DNA from: Paenibacillus sp. DMB5
GTDB lineage: Bacteria > Bacillota > Bacilli > Paenibacillales > Paenibacillaceae
Reading direction: 5' to 3'
DNA length: 64,000 nt
Assembly: GCF_001517085.1 (NCBI RefSeq)
Contig: NZ_LRAC01000124.1
Span: 1 to 64,000 of the forward strand
How positions within the stretch are numbered: position 1 is the stretch's first letter; each line of letters opens with the position of its first letter. A program made the translations under genes and the position numbers. Below, piece by piece: positions 18,159-28,130 of the stretch. The notes beneath the pieces are model-generated. The model did not search any database. It was not told the origin of the DNA and saw only the letters and a list, made by a program, of their open reading frames with translations.

Positions 18159-18968
18159 CTATTCCAGAATCTCCGGCCGCTCCCACTTCGCCGGGGTCAG
18201 CTTGCCCGCACTGGCACCGGCATCTATAGGAATGGCGGCACCGCTTATATATCTTGCCAGATCAGATGCCAGGAACAGGGCCAGATGGCCGATTTCGCGC
18301 GGATCGCCGAGCTTTGCGTTCGGGGAGATGATCGCGGCAAAATCCTGAATGACTGCTTCAGTCGCCTGCCCCCAGATCGCCGTCCGGAAGGTGCCTGGGC
18401 AGATGGTGTTTACAGTAATATTGTACGGTGCATAGTCGAGAGCTGCACTCTTTGTCAGGCCTACAACCCCGTGCTTGGAAGAGGTATACAGCCCCATTGA
18501 ACTGTTGCCCAATATGCCGGCCAGGGAAGCAATATTGACGATAAAGCCGCCGGGCGATTTGGACTTCAGGATCGCTTCTACGCCATGCTTCATGCCCAGG
18601 AACACCCCTTTTAAATCTACAGAGGTTACCCGGTCAAATTCCTCTGCCGAGTATTCATGCAGCGGCCGGTTGGGGGCGGCAATCCCAGCGTTGTTTACCA
18701 GACCGTCCAGCCGGCCGTAGGCGTTAACTGTAAACTCGATCATATCCACAACTTCCTGCTCGCTGCTGACATCAGCCTGGAAAAAGGAGGCATCCCCGCC
18801 CTGCTTCCTCATCTGCTTCACCGTTTGTCTGCCCTTTTCAGCATTGATATCGGTTACAACCACCTTCATTCCGTTCTCCGCATAACACTTTGCAATCGCC
18901 TCACCCAATCCGTCGGCAGCGCCTGTTACAATTACAACTTTATCTTTTACACTTGAGAAATTTGCCAT
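18159..18968 (-). CDS. SDR-family oxidoreductase
   Basis: A 269-residue classical short-chain dehydrogenase/reductase. It has the nucleotide-binding TGAADGLG (15-22), NNAG (92-95), and catalytic Ser148, Tyr161 and Lys165 (YTSSK). Asp40 after the second strand suggests NAD(H) rather than NADP(H). The substrate is unknown; the place behind a glycoside symporter and among glycosidases suggests oxidation or reduction of a sugar or polyol. It follows the symporter gene by 21 bases and has a GGAAGGGAG ribosome site. A second, distinct SDR lies at 25829. Confidence 0.9.
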   Translation of the reverse strand: MANFSSVKDKVVIVTGAADGLGEAIAKCYAENGMKVVVTDINAEKGRQTVKQMRKQGGDASFFQADVSSEQEVVDMIEFTVNAYGRLDGLVNNAGIAAPNRPLHEYSAEEFDRVTSVDLKGVFLGMKHGVEAILKSKSPGGFIVNIASLAGILGNSSMGLYTSSKHGVVGLTKSAALDYAPYNITVNTICPGTFRTAIWGQATEAVIQDFAAIISPNAKLGDPREIGHLALFLASDLARYISGAAIPIDAGASAGKLTPAKWERPEILE

Positions 18969-18989
18969 GTTCCATTCTCCCTTCCAACT

Positions 18990-20498
18990 CTAGATTTGTG
19001 CGGCTTTACGCCGTGCCTCCAGCTCTTCCTGTATTTCGGCCATACGCTCCTTATCCAGCTCGTAGAACCGCATAGCAATCAGGGAAATGATCCATGCTGC
19101 TAGCATCACGCCGCTCGCCAGGAACATCGTCATCCAGAAGATTTTGCCGGAGTACGGGGTATCCACATCAGGAAATGCGGTCTTAAATCCGATAAAAGCG
19201 AGCATAATTCCGACAAAGGTCTGCTGCAGCGAGGATACCGCTTTATCAATGAATGCGTATACAGAAGAGATTAGGCCTGGGGCATAATGATTGGATTTAT
19301 AAGCGCTGTAGTCAATAACATCCGCCAGCATCGGCATCATCAGGCCAGAACCTACATACCGCACAGCTCCGCCGACCAGATACAGCACCATAAAGCTGAT
19401 CGTCATAAAGCCCATGTTGTCCGTCCGGATCTGATTAGGATCACCCAGCCACAGCAGCAGCAATAACAGACTATAGCTGACGATGCAGGCCCAGGTGGCA
19501 ATGACAAAGCCTTTTTTCGAGCCGAATTTCATCGAATAACGGATTCCGAACATCAGCACCAGAATATTCGGAATCATGCCGATGGCGTTTGTCGTTCCCA
19601 GCAGGCTGTAATTACCGATGACGATGCCGAACAGCATAACGTTTACAATCTGGTTTCCGGCAATCTGCAGGCTGAGCTTATCGATTGAGGCGGCAATGAC
19701 ATACATCTGCAGCGGCCGGTTGCTCTTCAGGAGCGGCCAGATCTCTTTTACTTTAATGGCTTTGTGGTTGTTGCCTGTGGTGTAATGTTCTGTGCGGTCT
19801 TTGGAGGCGATTCCGATTATGGCAAGCATATAGGCGATACCTGCAATGATTACGGTAGAGATCGTCATTTCCTGAAACAGCCCGACATGCGTATATCCGC
19901 CATATTTACCGGTTAAATATAAAGACAGGTAGACGGAGGCGCCTGTGTAAAAGACCATCGTATAAATCATCGTAAGACCGCCGAACAGCGGGCGCTGCTC
20001 CGGATCATTTGTAATAACGGCATTTCCGATATTCAGCGCAATCTGCGACATGGCGTACCCGATAATAAACACAGAGTACAGCAGGATAAAATAGATGATC
20101 TTAAAGCCGTCAGGAACAAGGTGATTGGTAAAAAACAGCAGCAGCGTTGAAGAGGCCATAAGAAGGTAGGCAACTGCCAGTGCAGGTCTGACCTTGCCGA
20201 ATCTTCCGTTGGTTTTATCCAGCAGAATGCCCATGACCGGATCTGTAATGGCATCCATAACCCGCGAGCCGGTAATAATTAATGAAGCGACCACTGTGCC
20301 CAGCCCGACTATGCCGGCAGCATAATAGGATACCAGGCCCATAAGGAACATAAAGGCATTATGGCCGAAGCCGCCAATCGGATAGACCGCGATCTGCCAG
20401 GCTTTTGCGCGGCGGTACTTTTTCTCTCTCTCCGCTTTACTGACAGCCTTTTGCTCTTTGATCATATTTCTGTTTGCAATCTGCCCCACAATATACAC
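18990..20498 (-). CDS. GPH-family glycoside:cation symporter (MFS)
   Basis: A 502-residue membrane protein with about 12 helices. The MelB/XynP-type signature is clear: SRVMDAITDPVMGILLD followed by GRFGKVRP (about 80-105). It would import a glycoside or pentoside with Na+ or H+ as the uptake arm of locus B, in contrast to the ABC system of locus A. The start is GTG 20498 after AAAGGAAG; the ATG at 20465 (M12) is an alternative with a weaker ribosome site. A near-cre element lies 84 bases upstream. It forms a two-gene operon with the SDR at 18159. Confidence 0.9.
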   Translation of the reverse strand: MYIVGQIANRNMIKEQKAVSKAEREKKYRRAKAWQIAVYPIGGFGHNAFMFLMGLVSYYAAGIVGLGTVVASLIITGSRVMDAITDPVMGILLDKTNGRFGKVRPALAVAYLLMASSTLLLFFTNHLVPDGFKIIYFILLYSVFIIGYAMSQIALNIGNAVITNDPEQRPLFGGLTMIYTMVFYTGASVYLSLYLTGKYGGYTHVGLFQEMTISTVIIAGIAYMLAIIGIASKDRTEHYTTGNNHKAIKVKEIWPLLKSNRPLQMYVIAASIDKLSLQIAGNQIVNVMLFGIVIGNYSLLGTTNAIGMIPNILVLMFGIRYSMKFGSKKGFVIATWACIVSYSLLLLLLWLGDPNQIRTDNMGFMTISFMVLYLVGGAVRYVGSGLMMPMLADVIDYSAYKSNHYAPGLISSVYAFIDKAVSSLQQTFVGIMLAFIGFKTAFPDVDTPYSGKIFWMTMFLASGVMLAAWIISLIAMRFYELDKERMAEIQEELEARRKAAQI

Positions 20499-20581
20499 TT
20501 CCTTTCAAGATTCCGAATCAGATGAACGGTAATCCAAGCCAGTAAGCACTCCCGGGTATTTCACGTCTTGGTTACAGCATT

Positions 20582-20596
20582 ATGATAACGCTTTCT
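20582..20596. promoter_or_regulatory. near-consensus cre site before the symporter gene
   Basis: ATGATAACGCTTTCT differs from WTGNAANCGNWNNCW only at position 5 (T for A). Confidence 0.45.
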
Positions 20597-20711
20597 TTTT
20601 GGGGTTTATGGTACTTTAGTCGTTTTTTTGGTGCTGAAAGTCATTATTTTTTTCAAATTTAATAGTACTTTTTTTCACTAATCCGGTACGGCCGTGACTT
20701 TAGGTGTACAG

Positions 20712-20749
20712 CAAAAAAACCGGCTCCCCTGTCGCAGGAGAGGCCGGTT
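20712..20749 (-). terminator. terminator of locus B hydrolase operon
   Basis: On the minus strand AACCGGC and GCCGGTT arms enclose CTCTCC/GGGGAG and are followed by seven T; it lies 20 bases past the stop at 20770. Confidence 0.85.
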
Positions 20750-20769
20750 CATGTGGAACACAGATGATT

Positions 20770-23441
20770 TTATAAGTATTGTCCTACTATTTTAACTTCC
20801 CCGGTAATACCTGTCGGCTGAAAGACCGGGGCCTTGATAAAAGCGGCAAAGATGCTCCCCTGATTCTGCGGCGAGAAGTGCTGCTCACGCTCCAGGGTGG
20901 TTGCCACCTCGATCCGCACCTTATTGGTTCCCTGATTTAACAGCCGGCTTATATCAAACCTGAACGGCGGGGCTACCTGAATCCCTGCGGACCGGTCATT
21001 AATAAACACCTCTACGCCTTCAAAAGCATCCTCAATCACCAGCGCCGCCCGGCTCCATGCCGGAACCGTCAACTCGCTCTCATAACGGATAAAGCCCGAA
21101 AACTCAGGATACTGCAGTCCTACGCTGGTGAATCCGGAAATGTCCTGCTCATCATGAAAATGCGGATATTCAATCGAAGAAGCCAGGCTCATCTTCCAGC
21201 CGTCCTTCAGGACCAGCTCCTCTTCATAGACAGGCGGTGGGCTAACGCGGACATCTTCGGCGGCATCAAACACAATGACAACACTTTGGTACGGCGGCAC
21301 CTCCAGTTGCAGCACCGTCCCCTCTTCTCCCTGCTCGGCCTGCACTTCATACAGTGTATTGTTCCAGACATCGTACCCGTACACAGCGCCTGCAGACGGC
21401 ACAGTAACCGTTCCGCGGAAAGTCTCCGCCATATTCTCGTTGGTAAAAAGATAGAGATCGCTCTGCTCCCGGTAATGCAGACAGCGCAGCATCGGAAAGG
21501 CCGGCCGGCAGCCAGCTCAGCGATACCACGGTCCTGCAGCTCAGCTGCAAGGGTATCCAGCGTGACTACACTGCATGCCGACAGCCCGGCAAGCAGAGCC
21601 TGCTCCCCATCAAGGATGCCGCTTGGCAGCGCATCAACGAACAGAACGAGGCAGCCTGCCTGCTGCAGCTCAACAAGTGCCTCGGCTGTGTCCGCTGTAA
21701 TATATTCCGCATACGGGATAATAACCGCCTTGTATGCCTGGTTATTAATCTGCAAGGCATTCCCGAGCCGGGTGCGGAACCGGTCCCGTTCGGTAAATAC
21801 ATCTGACGGGATAATATCAAAGTCAATCTGCCGGTCCAGCAGGACATGCGCAGGCTTCTGGGTCAGCATGTACTTTCCCGCCCACTCTGCTTCGGCATGA
21901 TACAGAATGGCGGCCGGGGTTACACGTATACCGCCGCTGATCAGCGCGCACATCCGGTTCAGGTATGACATCAAGGTCCCGAAATGGCGGAACTGCGGAT
22001 CATGGCCGTTTGCATAGAAATGCGGCGGGCAGTCCGGGTCAGGATATGGCTTGGCGGAAAAGGCATGCGGCACATAATGGTTCACCCCTCTGATCAGAAA
22101 ATGATCCACCAGATATTTCATTGTCCGCACGCCTTCCCCCCAGCCGTAAGCACCGAAGATCTCACACATCGTCCGGCCCTGTTTAACCGGATCAATGGCT
22201 GCGAAGGAGCTGCCCAGCTTCCCGAGCAGATAATGAAAGAACTCACCGTCCCGTTCACCGATAACGGTTCTCTGCGGATAGATTTCGCCGCCCGGCATCA
22301 CCTGTCCGCCGATATCATCAATGCCGGACATATGCTGGCCGGACAGCCCGCGGAAGAAATGCCCCAGACTGGCGCCAGGCCGGGCATGCATATTATTATC
22401 TTCAATCAGGTGGCCGATGTACTCCACATTGCGCGCTTCACACCAGTCCCCGACCTGTCGGGAGAAATTGGCCTCCACCAGCCGGGTGACAATATCCATG
22501 TATACATACCGGACCTCTGCCGTCAGGTGCGGGTCATTCCCCTTTTCCCACAGCAGAGGCAGTTTGGCCCCCCAGCCTTCGCCCAGCCGGGCAAGCAATT
22601 GTTCTTCCAGCTCATCGCTCCAGGGCAGATCCTGTTCCGCCCCGATCGGCTTATTGTCGTTCATCCTGCCATTGCCCAGCTCCGGCTCATCGGAGAAGAA
22701 GCCGGCAATGGTGACGCCGAACTCTTCCTTATAGCGGGCATAATGCGGCTCATATACCGCTTCAATCAGTTTAGCTGCACTGTCTTTCTTTAGCATATTA
22801 ATGTAGCCGTCACGGCTGCCAGCATTGCGGGTCAAATAATTCACATAGATCGTCCACTTGCCCTCCGGAACATCCCACACCAGCTCCCCGTCCTTGACCA
22901 GCTCTGTAAGGTCAACAAGGGTAGCCGTATCAAACCCCTGGTCCACACGTGCGGCACAGACGCTGAGCAGGGTATCATCGTCGAACTTCCGTTTTTCTTT
23001 TTTGGCGCGCATGGAGAACATGCTGCTCTCGAACGGATTCTTAGTGAATTTCGCGTGCCTGGATACATTCAGCTGGGCTGACTTCACCGGTCCGGACACT
23101 TCTACTGAAGAATAATAGAGATACTGCCGGCATAATTCAGCCGGGGCCTGCTCCAGAGCGCCGTTGGCATAGCCGGTCGGAAAATGGCTGTCATCCAGAA
23201 TCCAGACCTTCATGCCCCGCTGTTTTGCTTCCTCTATAATGATGTCCAGGTCATGCCACCACTGCGGTCCGCAAAAGTCAGGGTGAGGCCTGCTCTCCAC
23301 ACACACCGCCCCTATGCCGGCCGAGTGGATCGCTCCCATATATTCTCTGAGCACTCCCTCCTCTTCCCCGTGCAGCCACAGAAAAGGAAAGATGTAGTTG
23401 TCACCGTCCGCCTGAAGCAGGCGCTCAATTTTGTTATTCAT
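20770..23441 (-). pseudogene. GH106-like glycoside hydrolase, broken by a one-base frameshift
   Basis: Two overlapping frames together make one protein: the front at 21207-23441 (true sequence to about 21500) and the back at 20770-21492. Joined, they give about 891 residues, matching the 892-residue paralogue at 6219 throughout (FLWLHGEEEG near 20, WILDDSHFPTG near 80, C-terminal FEGVEVFINDR and APPFRFD jelly-roll). The span is 3n+2 bases, as expected for loss of one base; the break is at 21497-21506 within GGCCGGCC, where GGCCCGGCC or GGCCGGGCC would restore the frame. It starts inside the GH2 gene (eight-base overlap). Either a sequencing error or a real, recent inactivation. Confidence 0.85.
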
Positions 23442-25775
23442 AAGACACCCCCTCTGCTTCAGGCAGCTTTTTGATCTTCACCAGCAGCTGATTCAGTTTG
23501 TTTATCGCTCTTTTATTGAACAATAAACTATCATTATCCATCGAGGCCAGGGCATCGACCTTGAAGTTCTCCATCATGCCGTACATCGGAATTTGAGTCA
23601 GATCACCGAGAACACTAATGACGATCTGTTTCGTTTCTTCATTCCCCATCAGATCCTGCAGGGTATCTCCTGAGGAATAGACACCTTCCGGAATCTCCAC
23701 CTCAACCAACGGCTCGTTGTCATCCTGCTCCGGCAGCGTGAACCAGTTGGCCACCAGCTCCCCTTTATCCTCAACCGGTGCGGAGTAAGAAGAATTGGCA
23801 GCCGCGACCTTTTTAAAAAAAGCCCGGTCTGTGAAAGCTTCCTCCCCGTTATCCGCTACGACCTCAATCATGGTGTATCCTTCGTCCAAACGCACATCCT
23901 TGAACAGCAGAATTTTATCTGCCCCGGATAACGTTTCCGTCTTTACTCCGTTTATAATCAGCGACACCGCCCCGCAGTTCGTGTATACCTTCAAATCAGT
24001 GCTGTCCCCGGCACGCTCCAGATGGCGCTTGCCGGCAATATGGACGAAGGGCTCCCTAGACCAGTGTGCTTTGTACATATAGAAAGCATCCTTTTTCACC
24101 TTGCGGTCATAGGTCACAAGCCCTTTATTGTTGCGCCCCTTCACACCGCCCTCATCCCGGACATTGGCCCCGAAGTCGAACATGTTCCATACATACGTTG
24201 CCCACAGGAAAGGGCGCTCGGCAAAAATCCGCCAGACCTTTTCGTGATACAGCGCATGGTATTCCTCTGTGTAATCCTTAACTACAGGCTCATCGCTGTG
24301 ATATTCGATAATGCCTTCAGCGCCATATTCGGAAATGCTGAGGCATGTGTCCGGATTGGTCTGATGAAACTGGTCGATCCATGGGGCAAAATCCTCCGCC
24401 GTCCCGTTATACCAGCCATAGTATTTGTTGTAGCCGATTACATCGGTAAGATAGTTGTACTCATCTTGATCATCGACAATAAACATGTTCGCCATTGTCG
24501 TCAGCCGCGTCGGGTCTTCATGTTTGGTCAGCTCGTTCAGCTCACGGACAACCTGGCGGACCTGCCCGGTATTTTTGCTGCCGATCTGGATTTCATTCTG
24601 GATGCCCCAGAAGAGTATAGACGGGTGATTGTAGTTCTGGCGGATCAGCTCGGTCATTTGTAATTTGGCGTTGGCCCCGGTCAGATCAGTCTCCGACATG
24701 CGGGTGATGAACGGAATTTCTGCCCAGACCACCATTCCTGCACGGTCACACAGATCATAAAAATACTGGTCATGCTGGTAATGGGCCAGACGGATGGAGT
24801 TCGCCCCCATTTCCCGGATCAGCGCCATATCTTCATCATGCTGCTGCGCGGTGATTGCCCAGCCCATATCCTTGCGGTCCTGATGCCTCGCCACACCCTG
24901 CAGCCGGACGGCCGGCCGTTCAAGTATAAGCCTTCAGCCGGATCAACGCGGAAATAGCGCAGGCCAAAAGAAATGACTACCTCATCTACTGTATCGTTAT
25001 AGCGCTGCAAAGACACTTTTGCCGTATACATATGTGCATCCGGAACGGCATCCCAGAGCAGCGGTTTCGGAATCATGATACTCAGGTCAACAGCGACAGT
25101 ATCTCCGGCTGGAAGATGAACCTCGGCACCGGATACTCCGGCAACAGCCCCGGCCCCATCCAGCAGCTCAACCCATAGTCTGGCTTTGCTGTCCTCTGCA
25201 TATGTGCTGACAATCCGGGTGCGCACCTTCACTTTTGCCAGTGCTTCGCTTACTTCCTCCTGAATCACATAAACGCCGGATGCACCGTGATCCATTAGGT
25301 CGATATGCACCGGATTCACGATGACGAGCTTAACATCCCGGTAGATCCCGCCAAAAAAAGTAAAGTCAGCCCTTAGCGGATATACATCCTCTACAGCTGA
25401 ATTATCCACCTTTACTGCCAGCAGATTAGCTCCGCCAAACCGGATATGCTCTGTCAAATCAAACCGGAAGGTGGAATAGCCGCCCCGGTGCTGCCCGATA
25501 TGCCGGCCGTCCAGATAGACATCCGCCACACTGTTCGCGCCTTGAAATTCTATAAATACCCGGTTATGCTGCTCAGCAGCCGGTACATTCAGCGTGTTAC
25601 GGTACCAGCAGGCTCTCCGGTCATATTCATTGCCGTTAGCTCCGTCAACCGCATTCCAGGTATGCGGCACGGAGACAATCTCCCAGTCCTGGTCGCTGCA
25701 GGCCGGATCAGCACCCTCTAGCTCACTTTGTTTCGAGAATTTCCAGGCGGCATTCAAATTCATTACTTTACGCAT
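23434..25775 (-). pseudogene. GH2 beta-galactosidase-type hydrolase, broken by a one-base frameshift
   Basis: The front (24819-25775) carries the GH2 sugar-binding jelly-roll (VPHTWNAVDG, RRACWYRN, FEFQG-like strand) and the Ig-like domain, ending at LYLNGRP. The back (23434-24894) resumes at VARHQDRKDMG, with the TIM barrel, acid/base Glu in WGIQNEIQ, nucleophile Glu in SISEYGAEG and a C-terminal sandwich. GH2 enzymes read on without a break here (LNGKP..L.GV.RHQD), so one base is missing at about 24904-24910, next to GGCCGGCC; the span is 3n+2. Intact length is about 780 residues. With no signal peptide it would cleave a beta-galactoside or related glycoside in the cytoplasm. Confidence 0.88.
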
Positions 25776-25828
25776 TCCAAAATCCCCTCCGTCCCATTTC
25801 CCTTTACTCTCTATCCGTTTCAGCCCAT

Positions 25829-26632
25829 TTAGAGCAGCTCTTTCATCTTGTCGGCAATCAGCTCCGCGGCCCGCCGCGGGTTCAGGCGGTACAGCTTATC
25901 CATCATCCGGGAATCCTTGCCTGCCAGCACACGGTACCGATCCTTTTCGATTCCTTCTATAATAATTGCTGCGGCCTGCACGGGGGTCAGTAACTGGGCG
26001 ACTTGATCCTTGCTCATCGCTTTGTTGCCTGCATCGGCAAGGCCGGAGTTCTGCATAATGTTGGTGCTTACACCGCCGGGAAAAACCACAGTCACCTTTA
26101 CCTTGGTGTCTTTCAGCTCGGAGCGCAGCCCTTCAGTCAGCAGCTTCACCGCTGCCTTTGATGCCCCGTAAATGGTCTGCCCGGGAACGGGCAGGAACCC
26201 GCCCATGCTGGACACATTCGTAATATGGGCTACGGGTCTGGCCAGCAGATGCGGCAGAAAGGTTTTGACCATGTAGAGCGTTCCGTAAAAGTTGATATCC
26301 ATTACCTGTCTGATTTTGTCATAGCCTAGTTCATTTACCGGCACGAACGGGTGGATGATTCCGGCATTGTTGATGATCCCGTCCACAGCCCCGTGCTGCT
26401 TCAGCACCTGCTCTGGCAGTCCTTCTACTGCAGCAGGATCGGTCAGATTAACGACGTGTATGGACAACCTTTCGCTTGCGGCTCCGGACTGCTTAACGGT
26501 CTCCTCCAAAGCATCCAGGCTTATATCAACAGCGGCTACACGCGCCCCTTTGGACAACAAATTGCGTACTAACTCCCGGCCGATTCCGCCTCCGGCTCCG
26601 GTAACAACAATAACCTTGCCTGATACCTTCAT
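25829..26632 (-). CDS. SDR-family oxidoreductase
   Basis: About 267 residues from ATG 26632, which has AAGGTGA nine bases upstream; a GTG at 26644 would add four residues. It is a classical short-chain dehydrogenase: TGAGGGIG near the N-terminus, NNAG, NVSS and the catalytic YGASK (Tyr155/Lys159). The C-terminal third is hydrophobic and lysine-rich (RRAAELIADKMKELL), as in SDRs annotated as short-chain acyl or sterol dehydrogenases, so the substrate stays open. It sits between the GH1 and GH2 genes in locus B and is only distantly like the SDR at 18159. Confidence 0.88.
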   Translation of the reverse strand: MKVSGKVIVVTGAGGGIGRELVRNLLSKGARVAAVDISLDALEETVKQSGAASERLSIHVVNLTDPAAVEGLPEQVLKQHGAVDGIINNAGIIHPFVPVNELGYDKIRQVMDINFYGTLYMVKTFLPHLLARPVAHITNVSSMGGFLPVPGQTIYGASKAAVKLLTEGLRSELKDTKVKVTVVFPGGVSTNIMQNSGLADAGNKAMSKDQVAQLLTPVQAAAIIIEGIEKDRYRVLAGKDSRMMDKLYRLNPRRAAELIADKMKELL

Positions 26633-26680
26633 GTCTGCAGTCACCTTCTTCTTTCATAGTTGCTTTACTGATTAAGGCTG

Positions 26681-27964
26681 TTATAAGCCGGCTTTACTAA
26701 TCCCGCCCAGCACGGACAGGCTCTCTTTGGGATGTCTTGTCTGGGTGGAGCGGTCCACCGCAATCAGCCCGAAGGTCTGGTCATAGCCCAGCTGCCATTC
26801 AAAATTATCGAGCAGCGACCAGTAGGTGTAGCCGATAACCGGAAGTCCCCGGGCGATGCGCTCCTGAACGCCTTTCAGCGCCTCTTTGATAAATGTTACC
26901 CGGTCTTTATCGTTGTCGCCGGACAAGCCGTTTTCGGTAATGAAGATGGGCTTGTTCCAATGCTCCGACACGAAATCCAGTACGTTACCCAAGGCTTGCG
27001 GATAATTCTCATAGCCCATCTTTGTCAGTTTGGCTGATGCATCCGGGGGAACAACACCGTCCGGCCCGTGGATTTTGCGCGAATAATTCTGTACCCCGAG
27101 GAAGTCATCCCCCTGCAGGTAAGGCAGATATACTAGGAAGTCCTCCTGCTGCTCCAGCTGCACAAACGCCTCCCCGCCCGGCAGGGCCTGATGATCATAT
27201 AGAGAAAAGGTAATACCTACCTGAATCTCCGGATGCAGCTCCTTGATAATGCTGCGCGCTGTCTCATGGCATTTCATAATTATCCGTTCACCCTGCTCCG
27301 TTCTTGGAGAGAGGAACGGCTGTACCTGACCCGGATGGATGCCGAAGATTTCCCCGAGCTCGCGGTAATAATGCTCCATCCGGGCGCCCAGATCCGTATT
27401 CAGGCCTACCTGGACTTCTGCATTATTCTTCTGTTTGGCAACGCCGCCCATCATCCGTTTCATAATCTTGGTGATCTGCTTGCCCATATTGGCTTCATTG
27501 ATCGTACAGATATAAGGAATCAGTCCGCCCAGCTCTGAGACAACATGTCTGCAGTAACGGCCAAAGGCTTCAATAGTCGCCTCATTCTCCCATCCTCCTG
27601 CGCTAATAAGCCATTTAGGCGAGGAAAAATGATGCAGAGTCACCACTGGCGTAATCCCCTGCTGATGGCAGAAATTAAGCACGTCCCGGTAATGCGCTAT
27701 TTCCTGTACGCTGAAATCACCTTCCTGCGGCTCGATTCTCGCCCATTCAACAGAGAACCGGTAAGCGTTGCAGCCGGCCTCCTTCAGCAGCAGAATATCT
27801 TCTTCATACCGGTTATAATGATCCACTGCATCCAACGAAGGTTCCTTATATACGGAATGAGGTGCATGCTCCATCGCCCAAAAATCACTATAGATATTAT
27901 GTCCTTCCACCTGATGGGCAGCTGTAGCCGCCCCAATCATAAAATGTTCCGGAAACTTTCCCAT
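26681..27964 (-). CDS. GH1-family glycosidase with variant NEA motif
   Basis: About 427 residues from ATG 27964, which has AAAGGGTGGA seven bases upstream; the TTG at 27985 lies inside that ribosome site. It is a GH1 barrel with acid/base Glu157 and nucleophile Glu344 (FITENG). The usual TFNEP/TINEP motif reads TINEANMG, and the substrate-binding QIEG segment reads HQVEGHN, so it is a divergent branch; the locus A GH1 has the standard residues. Cytoplasmic. It is the first gene of locus B and is divergent from the AraC-type regulator at 28131; a cre-like site lies between them. Confidence 0.88.
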   Translation of the reverse strand: MGKFPEHFMIGAATAAHQVEGHNIYSDFWAMEHAPHSVYKEPSLDAVDHYNRYEEDILLLKEAGCNAYRFSVEWARIEPQEGDFSVQEIAHYRDVLNFCHQQGITPVVTLHHFSSPKWLISAGGWENEATIEAFGRYCRHVVSELGGLIPYICTINEANMGKQITKIMKRMMGGVAKQKNNAEVQVGLNTDLGARMEHYYRELGEIFGIHPGQVQPFLSPRTEQGERIIMKCHETARSIIKELHPEIQVGITFSLYDHQALPGGEAFVQLEQQEDFLVYLPYLQGDDFLGVQNYSRKIHGPDGVVPPDASAKLTKMGYENYPQALGNVLDFVSEHWNKPIFITENGLSGDNDKDRVTFIKEALKGVQERIARGLPVIGYTYWSLLDNFEWQLGYDQTFGLIAVDRSTQTRHPKESLSVLGGISKAGL

Positions 27965-27998
27965 TGTTCTGTCCACCCTTTCCAAGGTACATGATCAA

Positions 27999-28013
27999 AT
28001 GTAACCGCTATCA
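27999..28013. promoter_or_regulatory. cre-like operator between GH1 and AraC genes
   Basis: ATGTAACCGCTATCA fits every fixed position of WTGNAANCGNWNNCW. It lies 35 bases upstream of the GH1 start and 117 bases upstream of the regulator start. Confidence 0.6.
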
Positions 28014-28130
28014 AATATACAAGTCACCTTACAACTAAAATAATATCATTGGCGCAAAAATCCTTATGGTAATTTGGTACTCTTTTTTGTAATATTGAAC
28101 CAAGAAGTAGGAAAGGGGAATGGCCCGGCC

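Noticed and set aside
21207..23441. Treating the 744-codon frame as a complete protein
   Set aside because: Its last 90 residues are out of frame relative to the paralogue, while the neighbouring frame carries the expected C-terminal domain.
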